From contig JAKPGM010000045.1 in NCBI GenBank assembly GCA_029550865.1, positions 1 to 39,263 of the forward strand: a stretch of 39,263 bases of DNA. The letters are read 5' to 3'. The notes beneath the pieces are model-generated. The model searched no databases and was not told where the DNA came from. It worked only from the letters and a program-made list of their open reading frames with translations. Below, piece by piece: positions 8,056 to 15,921 of this stretch (its first letter is position 1; each line of letters opens with the position of its first letter). This DNA comes from Bacteroidota bacterium. GTDB taxonomy: Bacteria > Bacteroidota > Bacteroidia > Bacteroidales > DTGW01. The position numbers and the translations under genes were made by a program.

Positions 8056-9075
8056 TTAGTTACGATTCAAATAATTATAAACCTCAAGGGCAGCGGAACG
8101 AGCATCGGTAAGCGTTTCGCCAATCGTTTTGGGACCGCTTACGCATCCTGCCAGAAAGATACCTGGCTGGTTGGTAAGGTTTCTATATTGATGTAAATTT
8201 TTAGGCAACAGGAATTTGTCATTTCCAACCGGTACATTAAATAGCCTGGCTAATTGCCCTGTATTTTCAGCGGGTTCCATCCCTACCATAAGCACCAGCA
8301 TATCGGTGGTGAGTCGTAAGGGTTTACCCAGCAAGGTGTCTTCGAATTTAAGGAAAAGACGAGAATCGGGTTTTTCCGATACTTCCGAAAGTCTTCCACG
8401 AATAAACCGGATGCCATACTGAGTTTGTGCTTGAAAATACAGATCTTCAAATTGACGGTCGAACATTCGCAGATCCATGTAGAAGAGATAAATTTCTGCA
8501 CCAGGGTTACGTCGGGCAGTTTCCATGGCCTGTTTCACCGCAGTAACGCAGCACACTTTGGAACAATAACGATTGCCGACTTTGTCGTCGCGTGAACCCA
8601 CGCAGTGTATAAAGGCTATGCGTTCGGCTATACGATGTTCTTTTGTGTAGAGTGGTTTATCTGTTTGAAAATATTCTTCAAGTTCGGCCGAAGTAATAAC
8701 ATTGGAATAGATAGAATAACCGTATTCCTCCTTTCGTTGTGCAGGAAAAAGTTTAAATCCTGTAGTCAGGATTATAGCATCGAAAGTATTTGAACTTCCA
8801 TCGGAAAAATATAGCGTATATTTGTTATTCGTGTAGGATGCACGTATTACCTCAATACCAAGTAAAATATTTACGCTATCCCGAAGTTGATTTTTTTGTT
8901 GCTCCACGAGTTGAGTGGCGGAGGAAAGGTCGGGAAACAGCATATGCCAATTTTTTACATGTCCGCCGAGGATGAAAGATTTTTCAATAAGGTGAACCTC
9001 AAAATTTAACGCTGAAAGCCTAATAGCAGCTTCCATACCAGCAATACCCCCACCTATGATGGCTATTTTCGACAT
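8056..9075 (-). CDS. hdrA: Short HdrA/QmoA-like flavoprotein
   Basis: The 339-residue protein has an FAD dinucleotide-binding motif IGGGIAG at residues 7-13, the family motif LGGHV at 36-40, and the four cysteines of the HdrA core: C158 in HCVGSRD, and C171, C175 and C176 in YCSKVCC. The ending AGCVSGPKTIGE at 309-320 is also typical. It lacks the N-terminal Fe-S region and the inserted or C-terminal ferredoxin domains of methanogen HdrA (about 650 residues), so it is closer in size and layout to QmoA of sulfate reducers. That makes flavin-based electron bifurcation of the methanogen kind less likely. It lies 5 bases after hdrB and 10 before the small hdrC. Confidence 0.82.
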   Translation of the reverse strand: MSKIAIIGGGIAGMEAAIRLSALNFEVHLIEKSFILGGHVKNWHMLFPDLSSATQLVEQQKNQLRDSVNILLGIEVIRASYTNNKYTLYFSDGSSNTFDAIILTTGFKLFPAQRKEEYGYSIYSNVITSAELEEYFQTDKPLYTKEHRIAERIAFIHCVGSRDDKVGNRYCSKVCCVTAVKQAMETARRNPGAEIYLFYMDLRMFDRQFEDLYFQAQTQYGIRFIRGRLSEVSEKPDSRLFLKFEDTLLGKPLRLTTDMLVLMVGMEPAENTGQLARLFNVPVGNDKFLLPKNLHQYRNLTNQPGIFLAGCVSGPKTIGETLTDARSAALEVYNYLNRN

Positions 9076-9080
9076 AAATT

Positions 9081-10151
9081 TTAGAATGTTTTTAAAACGG
9101 TTGGTTGCAAGGGTTGGCCGAGGGGAATATTATTTTTCCCGCGATATTTTTTTTCAGGTTCGTACCAAACTCCCATTTTGTCGAGCAGGGGTTCTACACT
9201 CACCTGATGTACTTGTAGTCCAATATCCCAGGGGTCGAATCCAACTATCAGCCCTGCGAGTTCCTCAAAAGTTAGCACTGGGATACCATAGCCATTTGCG
9301 CCGTAGACAATTCCTTCCTGTTCACTGATGACGTATTGTCCTTTGTCGAGGAAAACATTACATCCTGGGCAGTTCGTAACAATGAGGTCGGGCGAATAGG
9401 GATGCATCGAGTCAAATTTCTTTTTTACGCTGGAAAATGTGTATCCACGATTGGCTTTAATAAAGTATTGTCGAAAACCAAAGCCGCAGCAATGACGGCG
9501 TTCGGGGTAATCAATGACTTCGCCACCCCATTCTTCGATAATACCGGAAAGAACACGGGGGAATTCAGCCCCACCGACTGATTTGTGGGGAAACATTTTG
9601 GCATAGTGACATCCAATGTGTTCGACCACGCGCAGGGGTTGACCTGTTTGTTGATTGACAAGTCGGTATTTAGCCTTACTTGCTATTTCGCGTCGAAACT
9701 TATAAATAATATCGCTGGCATGTACGATGTTTTCGGGTAGTTCAAAAGTGCGACCTGTAGCTTCCTTCAGATATTTACGAATTTGGTTAAGTACTTCGGG
9801 ATGATTATGCCAGCTTTCGAGGATTTCGAGGTAAAGACCGAAAGAAGTAACACAGGATGGGATAAAGTTTTTATAGCCTTTTTCGGTCATCAATGCAAAT
9901 TGACGGGCTACCACGGTCATGGTGGTTTCAAGGGGAATGATATCGGTGTGATATCCAATACCCGTGCATGTTGTATGCGCTGGGTCGTCGTATACATCTT
10001 TATGTAAAACGTCTTTGAGAATACGCAAGAAGGTAGCTTCGGCACCCGGGAAAAAGTTTTGCCGAATGCAACTGCGTACGTAAAAGAAATGATCCTCAGC
10101 AATTTCTTTTTGATATTGTTGCCATATCAACTGTTTTCCCACGTTTTTCAT
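9081..10151 (-). CDS. hdrB: HdrB-like CCG-domain protein with a degenerate first domain
   Basis: The 356-residue protein resembles HdrB, which binds noncubane [4Fe-4S] clusters through CCG domains and is the disulfide-reducing subunit in methanogens. The second domain is complete: C181, CCG at 221-223, and CPGC at 261-264. The first is altered: C28 is present, but the CC is Thr-Cys (TTCTG at 60-64) and CxxC is Cys-x-x-Ser (SCVTS at 99-103). One cluster site is therefore modified or lost. An extension of about 60 residues follows the second domain. The gene lies 18 bases after hdrC and 5 before hdrA. Its substrate is unknown. Confidence 0.78.
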   Translation of the reverse strand: MKNVGKQLIWQQYQKEIAEDHFFYVRSCIRQNFFPGAEATFLRILKDVLHKDVYDDPAHTTCTGIGYHTDIIPLETTMTVVARQFALMTEKGYKNFIPSCVTSFGLYLEILESWHNHPEVLNQIRKYLKEATGRTFELPENIVHASDIIYKFRREIASKAKYRLVNQQTGQPLRVVEHIGCHYAKMFPHKSVGGAEFPRVLSGIIEEWGGEVIDYPERRHCCGFGFRQYFIKANRGYTFSSVKKKFDSMHPYSPDLIVTNCPGCNVFLDKGQYVISEQEGIVYGANGYGIPVLTFEELAGLIVGFDPWDIGLQVHQVSVEPLLDKMGVWYEPEKKYRGKNNIPLGQPLQPTVLKTF

Positions 10152-10169
10152 ATAGTGAGTAACATTTAT

Positions 10170-10871
10170 TTACGAATTGTTATGGGAACCATGATAAGCT
10201 TTTTGAACATATTCATTATCGAGCGATTCGTCCCAATGCATACCCAGCGATTGGGCTTTTTCCCTGGAAAAGTTTTCAATTTTTTCGAAGCGATTCATGG
10301 CACCAGTAACTTCGAAGATAGCCCGTAATTCGTTCAGGGCTTCATCGGGTATACGTCGCATGGCACCGGCACCGGGCTTTTGGTAATTGGCACCCAATCG
10401 GTCCATTATTTCTTTCCAATGTTGTTGTCGCCAATCCCAGATGGGTCCCTGTTCGGGATAATTGGTGGTAGCTAACCCCTCAGCATAGACGCAGTAACCG
10501 GTTTTAAGAATGTCGTGTCCGATGGTGCGTTTGAGGTAAATTTGTTGTCGACCTTTTTCCGATTCGACGAAATAACCTGTTTCTTGCGACAATGCACGAA
10601 GAGCCATTATGATGAGACCGGGCGTGTTGTTCCGAGGGCATCGTGTGCGACAACTCATACATTCTCCGCAGTACCAAATAGTATCGCTTTTAAGGAGCGC
10701 CTCCAGTTCCGATTCATCGCCGCGTTGAACCAATTCGACAATGGCACGCGGGTCGTAATCGTAATGTTCGGCTGCTGGACATATGGCAGTACACGTACCA
10801 CAGTTGATGCACGCCTGCATACCTTCGACATAATGCAGGTCTTTTTTCAACCGATCGAATAGTTCCCCCAT
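10170..10871 (-). CDS. hdrC: HdrC-like iron-sulfur protein
   Basis: The 233-residue protein has two cubane motifs, C21, C24, C27, C31 (CINCGTCTAICP) and C68, C71, C74, C78 (CGECMSCRTRCP). A C-terminal extension of about 150 residues without cysteine clusters follows, rich in charged and aromatic residues. In Hdr complexes HdrC carries electrons between HdrA and HdrB, and the gene order hdrC-hdrB-hdrA here supports that. It is the first gene of the module, downstream of a promoter candidate and a palindrome. Confidence 0.8.
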   Translation of the reverse strand: MGELFDRLKKDLHYVEGMQACINCGTCTAICPAAEHYDYDPRAIVELVQRGDESELEALLKSDTIWYCGECMSCRTRCPRNNTPGLIIMALRALSQETGYFVESEKGRQQIYLKRTIGHDILKTGYCVYAEGLATTNYPEQGPIWDWRQQHWKEIMDRLGANYQKPGAGAMRRIPDEALNELRAIFEVTGAMNRFEKIENFSREKAQSLGMHWDESLDNEYVQKAYHGSHNNS

Positions 10872-10887
10872 ATACGTGGAATTTATT

Positions 10888-10918
10888 CAAAAATAGAATA
10901 TTCCATTTTATGCATAAA
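10888..10918 (-). promoter_or_regulatory. Promoter candidate of the Hdr-like operon with overlapping palindrome
   Basis: On the minus strand TATTTTTG (10888-10895) matches the -7 box. TTTA (10915-10918), an imperfect -33 box, lies 19 bases upstream. A perfect 12-base palindrome, TTTATGCATAAA at 10907-10918, overlaps the -33 region. A related TTTATGCGTA lies at 10961-10970. A repressor or activator bound there could control the operon. The rest of the 191-base gap to the photolyase gene shows no gene. Confidence 0.45.
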
Positions 10919-11062
10919 CCCTACTTGTACCCGTTTTAGCGTGCGTAAAAGTATCATGGATTTATGCGTATTCAACTCTACGTATTAATACCTATTCCTG
11001 AGATAGTGTGAGAATTGGGAAAAGTTTCCTCGAAGTTGGAAGGGTAATTTGGTAAATGCGGC

Positions 11063-12352
11063 TTATGGTAAACTTTCTTTAAACCATTTTAGTGCTCTTT
11101 GTCGGGCAAATTGGTGCTCGATCATAGGGATCGTTTGCGTTCCTTCGGGAAGCCATTGAATGATATATTTGTTTTCGGGGTCGTACTTTTTTTGTTGGGA
11201 AAGGGGATTGAAAATGCGAAAAAAAGGTGCAGCATCACAGCCTGTTCCTGCACACCATTGCCAGTTGCCATTATTGACAGCCAGGTCGTAATCCATCAGA
11301 TGTTGAGCAAAAAATAATTCGCCCCATCGCCAATCGATAAGTAAATGCTTACAAAGGAACGAGGCTACAATCATACGCACGCGGTTGTGCATATATCCAG
11401 TGGTAATTAATTCACGAATACCGGCATCGACCAGAGGATATCCTGTTTGACCTTTACACCACTTTTCAAAATCGGCTTCATTGTTTAGCCATTGTAAATG
11501 GTTGTAGCGTGGATTAAAATTTTCGGTAACTACAAAGGGGAAGTGATACAAAATTTGCGTAAAAAATTCGTGCCAGATGAGTTCGTTCAGGTAAGTGTCG
11601 CTTTTTTGTTCAAGCGTCAAGCGAACCAAAGCTCGCTTACTGACAAGACCAAATCGGAGGTGAACTGAGGCAAAGGAAGTTTTTTGTAATGCAGGGAAAT
11701 CGCGATATTGCTCGTAGTCTTTAATGTTATTAGGCTGGATCGGTTTCAAAAGGTATGGCTGACGATGTATACCAAGCGTTTTGGGGTTAGGAAAATTATC
11801 AAGGGTTAACTTTAACAAATGATGGACATGCTTGATTGATGGATATTCCTGATAATCCTCATGACGGAGTTCGCTAAGCCATTTTCGTTTATAAGGGGTA
11901 AAGATGGTGTAGGGAGTCTGATTTTCTTTGAGAATTCTCTGGGGCGGAAAAATTACATGGTCGGGGTAACTATGCCAGTGAATGCCTTTATTTTTTAGCC
12001 AGTTAGCAACCTGTTTATCACGTTCGAGGCTGTAGGGTTCATAATCTTCATTGCAGTATACGGCTTCAACTGTATATTCTTCGGTAATTTTTTCAAAAAT
12101 GTCAATAGGTTTTCCACGTAGTACTAAAAGTGAGCTCTGATAATGTTGTAATTTCTGATGCAGTTGCAAAATTTGGTCGTAAATAAGGCTGAATCTTTTA
12201 TCGTTTTCACCAAATTGTTGAAAAAAGTGTTCGTCGAAAATAAAGATCGGCAGTACGGGCAACCCTTGTTTAAGGGCATGGTATAATCCTCTATTATCTT
12301 CGAGTCGAAGATCGCGGCGGAACCAGAATACGTTTATTTTTTGAGCATCCAT
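11063..12352 (-). CDS. phrB: Deoxyribodipyrimidine photolyase (class I type)
   Basis: The 429-residue flavoprotein uses blue light to split cyclobutane pyrimidine dimers in DNA. The N-terminal antenna domain starts with WFRRDLRLEDN. The FAD and DNA-binding C-terminal domain contains LIWHEFFTQ, TGYPLVDAGIREL, GYMHNRVRMI and the region with NNGNWQWCAGTGCDAAPFFR, which closely follow the class I CPD photolyase pattern including the tryptophans used in photoreduction. Length is usual for the bacterial family. A cryptochrome-like role cannot be excluded. It stands alone on the minus strand, between the T9SS gene terminator and the Hdr promoter, and no terminator was found after its stop. Confidence 0.93.
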   Translation of the reverse strand: MDAQKINVFWFRRDLRLEDNRGLYHALKQGLPVLPIFIFDEHFFQQFGENDKRFSLIYDQILQLHQKLQHYQSSLLVLRGKPIDIFEKITEEYTVEAVYCNEDYEPYSLERDKQVANWLKNKGIHWHSYPDHVIFPPQRILKENQTPYTIFTPYKRKWLSELRHEDYQEYPSIKHVHHLLKLTLDNFPNPKTLGIHRQPYLLKPIQPNNIKDYEQYRDFPALQKTSFASVHLRFGLVSKRALVRLTLEQKSDTYLNELIWHEFFTQILYHFPFVVTENFNPRYNHLQWLNNEADFEKWCKGQTGYPLVDAGIRELITTGYMHNRVRMIVASFLCKHLLIDWRWGELFFAQHLMDYDLAVNNGNWQWCAGTGCDAAPFFRIFNPLSQQKKYDPENKYIIQWLPEGTQTIPMIEHQFARQRALKWFKESLP

Positions 12353-12448
12353 AATCCAGATTCTAAGCTTTACAATTTACAAATAATTATGGGATTTGTT
12401 TATTGTTGAAATAATAGCATGATCTTTTTATGGCTTCTTGGTACATTA

Positions 12449-12479
12449 GAAAAAAGAAGGGGCTCTCGACGAGCCCCTT
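12449..12479 (-). terminator. Rho-independent terminator of the 12504-14135 gene
   Basis: A 9-bp stem (12457-12465 with 12471-12479) encloses a 5-base loop. A T-rich stretch follows on the minus strand (complement of 12449-12456). It lies 25 bases after the stop of the secreted CBM9-like protein. Confidence 0.85.
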
Positions 12480-12503
12480 ACTATTTGTTTCAGGTAGTGA
12501 AAA

Positions 12504-14135
12504 TTATTTCTTAATGATACGCTGAGTAATACTTCCGTTTGCAGTTTGAGCTTTGATGAAATATATACCAGCGTTAAGCGTACTCAGGTCGAGCTGTGCT
12601 TCGTTGCTATTGAGTTTGAAAACACGACAAGCTTGGCCTGTAATGCTATAAACGGTGACCTGGTAAATATTAGCATTGCTGCGGATATTTAATATTTCTG
12701 CAACGGGGTTGGGGAATATCGAAAGTCCAGTGCTTATGTGGGCAATGGCATCGGTGGTAATGGTTACGCTGTTGGAGGTAGCCATGGTAGAAACATTGCC
12801 ATAAAGGTCGACAGCCATTACCTTAAAGGTATAGGTACCATCGGCAAGGTCGCGAATAGTAACCGAATTGGTAGCTTTGGAACAGTCGGCAACAACGGTA
12901 TCGATAGGATTGTTGCCATTGAAAATCACATAGGCCTGTACCACGATATTATCGGTAGCGACATCCCAGGTAAGTTTTACCCTGTTTGTATTAACCACTT
13001 CGGCCGTAACGTTTGCTGGAGCTGTTGGGGCGATATTATCGTCTACTTTAACAAATTTGCCATTTTCTGCCAGTACGATAGTAGCCCAGGAAGCGGCATC
13101 GCGGTATATTGTAGTAACCGGCGAGTGGTACAAAACCTGGTTTCTAACGGCTGGATTCGTATCATCGTCGCTGGCCAGTATGTCGAATCCAATGGAGTCG
13201 CCCACAGCAAGGTTTACGGTAGAATCGAGCGATTTGACGTCGAAGTTGATATAGAAGTTGTAACCGTCGGCAGTTTCTTCATAGCGATAGTTGACTTTTA
13301 CATTGGGATAAGCCGAGTTGAGTTCGTCCCAAGTTTTATCCGGTGATACCCTGAACTGGTACATGCCATAATTGCTTTGCCAGATAGGAGGCCATGCGCT
13401 ATTATTACGTGGGCAGTCAGGGGTTTTAAGATTTTTCATATCAAAATAGATTTCAATATTGTCCACCATCCATGGATCGCCAGGTTCGAGAACAATAGTA
13501 TCATCTTTCACCATCAAGGTCAGATAAATAGAATCGGTGTCCCAGGTTAGAATGCCCTTTACGCTATAGTCTGCATCGTCGGTAATGCCTGGTGCATCCA
13601 GTTTATTGCTAACCTCAAAGGTATCGGCAGGGACTACCACCTTAGCTACAATTTTGATGTTATCGAGGTATAGAAAGGTGTCAACAGTATTTTGAAAGGC
13701 TATTTGCCTATAGTCGTATAATGTTAATGACGAAATATCAAAAACTACATGTTGCCACGATCCCCCTGTAACATTTTTGAGCTGAGTAAATTTTGAACTG
13801 CCATCGGTAGGAGAATTGTCGATGTACAGCTGAATGCCTCCGTTGACTGGTATCCATACATCGGCTTCGATGGCTACATAATCGGGGCTAAGAATGCCAC
13901 TTCCGTACCATCGTGCTACTCCACCCCATTGTTGGTTTGCGTTGTAAATTAAAACTTTAGATGAGGAGTTTACTGCATCGGGTGCAGGATTGTCAACAAC
14001 GGCCAGACTATCGCCTGTCCACTTATAAAAACTCGAATTACCATCTTCAAAGTCGCCCATAAGAATATCGCTGGCGGCGTAAGAACTGCCTGCAAGCCAT
14101 AGTGCGCAGGCTGCAAAAAGTAAGGTTTTTTTCAT
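12504..14135 (-). CDS. Secreted CBM9-like/fibronectin III protein with T9SS type A sorting domain
   Basis: The 543-residue protein starts with a signal peptide (MKKTLLFAACALWLAGSSYA). Residues about 25-165 form a beta-sandwich resembling carbohydrate-binding modules. Residues about 175-355 resemble the CBM9/DOMON-type domain, with SIYLTLMVKDDT and IEIYFDMKN. A fibronectin type III domain follows (about 367-455, starting APTAPANVTAEV). The end carries LSIFPNPVAEILNI, VYSITGQ and AGIYFIKAQ, the T9SS type A sorting domain. It is probably surface-attached or released and binds a polysaccharide. No catalytic domain was recognised. The next gene upstream also encodes a CBM9-like T9SS protein, but a terminator at 14537-14580 separates them. 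Confidence 0.82.
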   Translation of the reverse strand: MKKTLLFAACALWLAGSSYAASDILMGDFEDGNSSFYKWTGDSLAVVDNPAPDAVNSSSKVLIYNANQQWGGVARWYGSGILSPDYVAIEADVWIPVNGGIQLYIDNSPTDGSSKFTQLKNVTGGSWQHVVFDISSLTLYDYRQIAFQNTVDTFLYLDNIKIVAKVVVPADTFEVSNKLDAPGITDDADYSVKGILTWDTDSIYLTLMVKDDTIVLEPGDPWMVDNIEIYFDMKNLKTPDCPRNNSAWPPIWQSNYGMYQFRVSPDKTWDELNSAYPNVKVNYRYEETADGYNFYINFDVKSLDSTVNLAVGDSIGFDILASDDDTNPAVRNQVLYHSPVTTIYRDAASWATIVLAENGKFVKVDDNIAPTAPANVTAEVVNTNRVKLTWDVATDNIVVQAYVIFNGNNPIDTVVADCSKATNSVTIRDLADGTYTFKVMAVDLYGNVSTMATSNSVTITTDAIAHISTGLSIFPNPVAEILNIRSNANIYQVTVYSITGQACRVFKLNSNEAQLDLSTLNAGIYFIKAQTANGSITQRIIKK

Positions 14136-14161
14136 AGTAGTTAGTTTTAGTTGTTAAACAT

Positions 14162-14190
14162 CAAGCTAATTTATTTTACTTATTACCAAA
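14162..14190 (-). promoter_or_regulatory. Weak promoter candidate of the 12504-14135 gene
   Basis: On the minus strand TTTG (14187-14190) is followed by 18 bases and TAGCTTG (14162-14168). The second box departs from TAnnTTTG by one missing T and the spacing is one short, so this is only a candidate. It is 27 bases from the start codon. Confidence 0.3.
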
Positions 14191-14290
14191 CAAGGGTTAT
14201 ATTTCTTGTAAAAAAGGGTATAAAAATGTTAATAGGTTAATGGCGATGTCATTTCTGCCTAAATGGGAAAAATCATTTTTATAGCGGTCG

Positions 14291-14398
14291 GATGGAACTC
14301 GCATCCCATCTGTTTCCAATATATAGGTAAATAAGAAAATGATATTATTTTCATACTCGTTTGTGAATACTGCAATACATGCTCGTTTCATCCGAAAA
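14291..14398 (-). repeat. Diverged intergenic repeat, copy A
   Basis: This stretch is related to 33483-33579. The best block, 14370-14390, has TTTGTGAAT and GCTCGTTTCA at the same spacing as copy B, with 24 of about 31 bases alike. A weaker block begins with GATGG at 14291. Copy A has about 17 more bases between the blocks. Both copies are intergenic. Read on the minus strand both could encode KRA-C/S-IA-V/A-FTN, so a small gene remnant is possible. Orientation is given on that basis. Confidence 0.5.
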
Positions 14399-14536
14399 TA
14401 ATTTTAAAAAAATTTCTCAATGTATGTTGGGGACACACATTTAAGAATTTTATTCAACTTAGGAAGCAAGGAAGTTATATTAGATTCATACGCATTTGTT
14501 ACGCTACTATGCAAATTGTTTCCATTGATAGTGTAT

Positions 14537-14580
14537 AAAAGAAAAGCCGTAGAGGGAATAGTAAGAATGCATCTACGGCT
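14537..14580 (-). terminator. Rho-independent terminator of the 14598-15863 gene
   Basis: A perfect 9-bp stem (14545-14553 with 14572-14580) encloses an 18-base loop. It is followed on the minus strand by a T-rich tract (complement of 14537-14544). It lies 17 bases after the stop codon. Confidence 0.75.
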
Positions 14581-14597
14581 ATGGTTAAGGTTAATGA

Positions 14598-15863
14598 CTA
14601 TCTCTTCAGGAACAGCGCGGCGATAGTACCCTTGCTGGTTTGCAGTTGTAAGCTATACAATCCTGATGATAGTGATGGTAGCTGAATAGCATATGGGCTT
14701 TGTGAGGCGGTAGGTAAGGTAGTACTATAAACGAGCTTCCCAGTGGGCGTATATATGCTGTAGGCATAGATAGTCTCGCTGCACTCAATGTACATACGGT
14801 CTTGTGCTGGATTGGGATAAATATGGAGATCTACATTGCCCTTTTTCGTTACAACTGAGGTAGTAACTTCGTTAAATGAAAGTAATATAATGCTCTGATT
14901 GTTCACCACCATATTGTACAATACGCTAAGGCTATCGGCTATAGTGTTAAGTTCCTGTTTTGTATGAATAATTTGAAGTTGTTGTTGGTATATAGAATCT
15001 TTCAGCTTTGATATATCAGATCGCGACTGATTGAGTTGAAGAATTAAGAAATTAATGCTGTCCCTGCTTTTTTGTAATAAATCTAAGTATAGTTGGCATA
15101 CGTAATTCTCATCATTACCTGTTGCAATGCTATCGGATAAATATATATAACCTTGATGTTCCACTTTTCTCCATTGATCATCTGCAGTAGAGTTCCAGAA
15201 TATTGAACCGGTCCGTTCATTTCCTGTACCGTCGTTGTCTGCTATATGAATGTCGAAGCGAAATGAGGTGCCGTTAAAGTTGGATCCATTGACCAGGGTT
15301 GCAATAGGTATTTGCCATTCCTGAACATATTCCGAATATCCGTCTGACTGCTCTACTTTAAAGTTGGGGTCTTCGAGCATTAAATTGATACTCCAGGATA
15401 TTCCGTACTCGGTTCCCATTTCACCATCGACTCCGCCCTCATCAAGTGTTATGGCGGCTGTTTTTCGAAGTTGCCAATCGCCATATCGATATGTTGAGGA
15501 ATTGCTGGTATCCATGGCAAAGAATAATTCTACGCAGTCGTTTTGCCAGCTTGTACTGCCGACCTGGTAGGGAGTAGGATCGTGCACTTTCACCAGCAGG
15601 TAAATGTTTTCGTCATCATAACACATTTTGAATTGAGCCCAAAAATCTAATGAAATATTTGAATAGTTGAAGTGGAGCAAATTTATCGGCTCCCATGGAA
15701 TTGACTTCCAGGTGTTTTCATTATCAACTCCCTCGATGTAGATAGGGGAATTAGTCCTAAAAATCGTTAGCTCTTTTCCTTCAATATGAAATGTGTTCAC
15801 GAGCAATGTTGACAATGTCGTCAGCAACGCCTTTTTCAAAAAATGAAAATTTACAGTTCTCAT
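14598..15863 (-). CDS. Secreted CBM9-like protein with coiled coil and T9SS type A sorting domain
   Basis: The 421-residue protein has a signal-like N terminus with basic residues and a hydrophobic stretch (residues about 10-25). A CBM9-like domain spans about 35-245, with ENIYLLVKVHDPTP, DCVELFFAMD and an EWQIPIATL segment. A predicted coiled coil follows (about 255-320, heptad-like with many Leu, Gln and Ser). The end carries VDLHIYPNPAQDRMYI, SIYTPTGKLV and SGLYSLQLQT, typical of T9SS type A cargo. The combination suggests a surface glycan-binding protein with an oligomerising stalk. No catalytic residues were seen. The gene has its own -7 box and a terminator. Confidence 0.8.
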   Translation of the reverse strand: MRTVNFHFLKKALLTTLSTLLVNTFHIEGKELTIFRTNSPIYIEGVDNENTWKSIPWEPINLLHFNYSNISLDFWAQFKMCYDDENIYLLVKVHDPTPYQVGSTSWQNDCVELFFAMDTSNSSTYRYGDWQLRKTAAITLDEGGVDGEMGTEYGISWSINLMLEDPNFKVEQSDGYSEYVQEWQIPIATLVNGSNFNGTSFRFDIHIADNDGTGNERTGSIFWNSTADDQWRKVEHQGYIYLSDSIATGNDENYVCQLYLDLLQKSRDSINFLILQLNQSRSDISKLKDSIYQQQLQIIHTKQELNTIADSLSVLYNMVVNNQSIILLSFNEVTTSVVTKKGNVDLHIYPNPAQDRMYIECSETIYAYSIYTPTGKLVYSTTLPTASQSPYAIQLPSLSSGLYSLQLQTSKGTIAALFLKR

Positions 15864-15913
15864 AACTTTAGAATTTTTTAGGTTAATGTTTTATTTTAAA
15901 AGCTAAATTTCGT

Positions 15914-15921
15914 CAAAGATA
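15914..15921 (-). promoter_or_regulatory. -7 box of the 14598-15863 gene
   Basis: TATCTTTG on the minus strand matches TAnnTTTG, about 50 bases from the start codon. The usual -33 position is taken by the hairpin of the preceding terminator, and no TTTG is seen there. Confidence 0.4.

Larger units (their letters stand above)
14136..14597. other. 462-base intergenic region
   Basis: The gap holds a weak promoter candidate (14162-14190), a diverged dispersed repeat (14291-14398) and the terminator of the upstream gene (14537-14580). A 64-codon reading frame at 14197-14391 on the minus strand falls within the repeat and has no other support as a gene. No RNA gene was recognised. Confidence 0.6.

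Noticed and set aside
8056-9075. Electron-bifurcating HdrA
   Set aside because: The protein lacks the ferredoxin domains of bifurcating HdrA and no hydrogenase or formate dehydrogenase partner gene is present.
1982-10871. A methanogen-type coenzyme M/heterodisulfide pathway
   Set aside because: Only a ComA-like gene and Hdr-like genes are present. There are no methyl-CoM reductase or coenzyme B genes, and the other genes are clearly Bacteroidota. The link is kept as a question only.
12738-13346. 202-codon open frame on the plus strand inside the secreted CBM9-like gene
   Set aside because: It lies antisense to a protein with signal peptide, domains and sorting tail, and its translation has no recognisable motif. 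It is a frame shadow of that gene.
14197-14391. 64-codon frame with some likeness to a frame at 33458-33640
   Set aside because: The likeness is explained by the intergenic repeat. The 33 kb copy lacks a matching start codon position and neither has a ribosome site. A small peptide is kept only as a possibility in the repeat finding.
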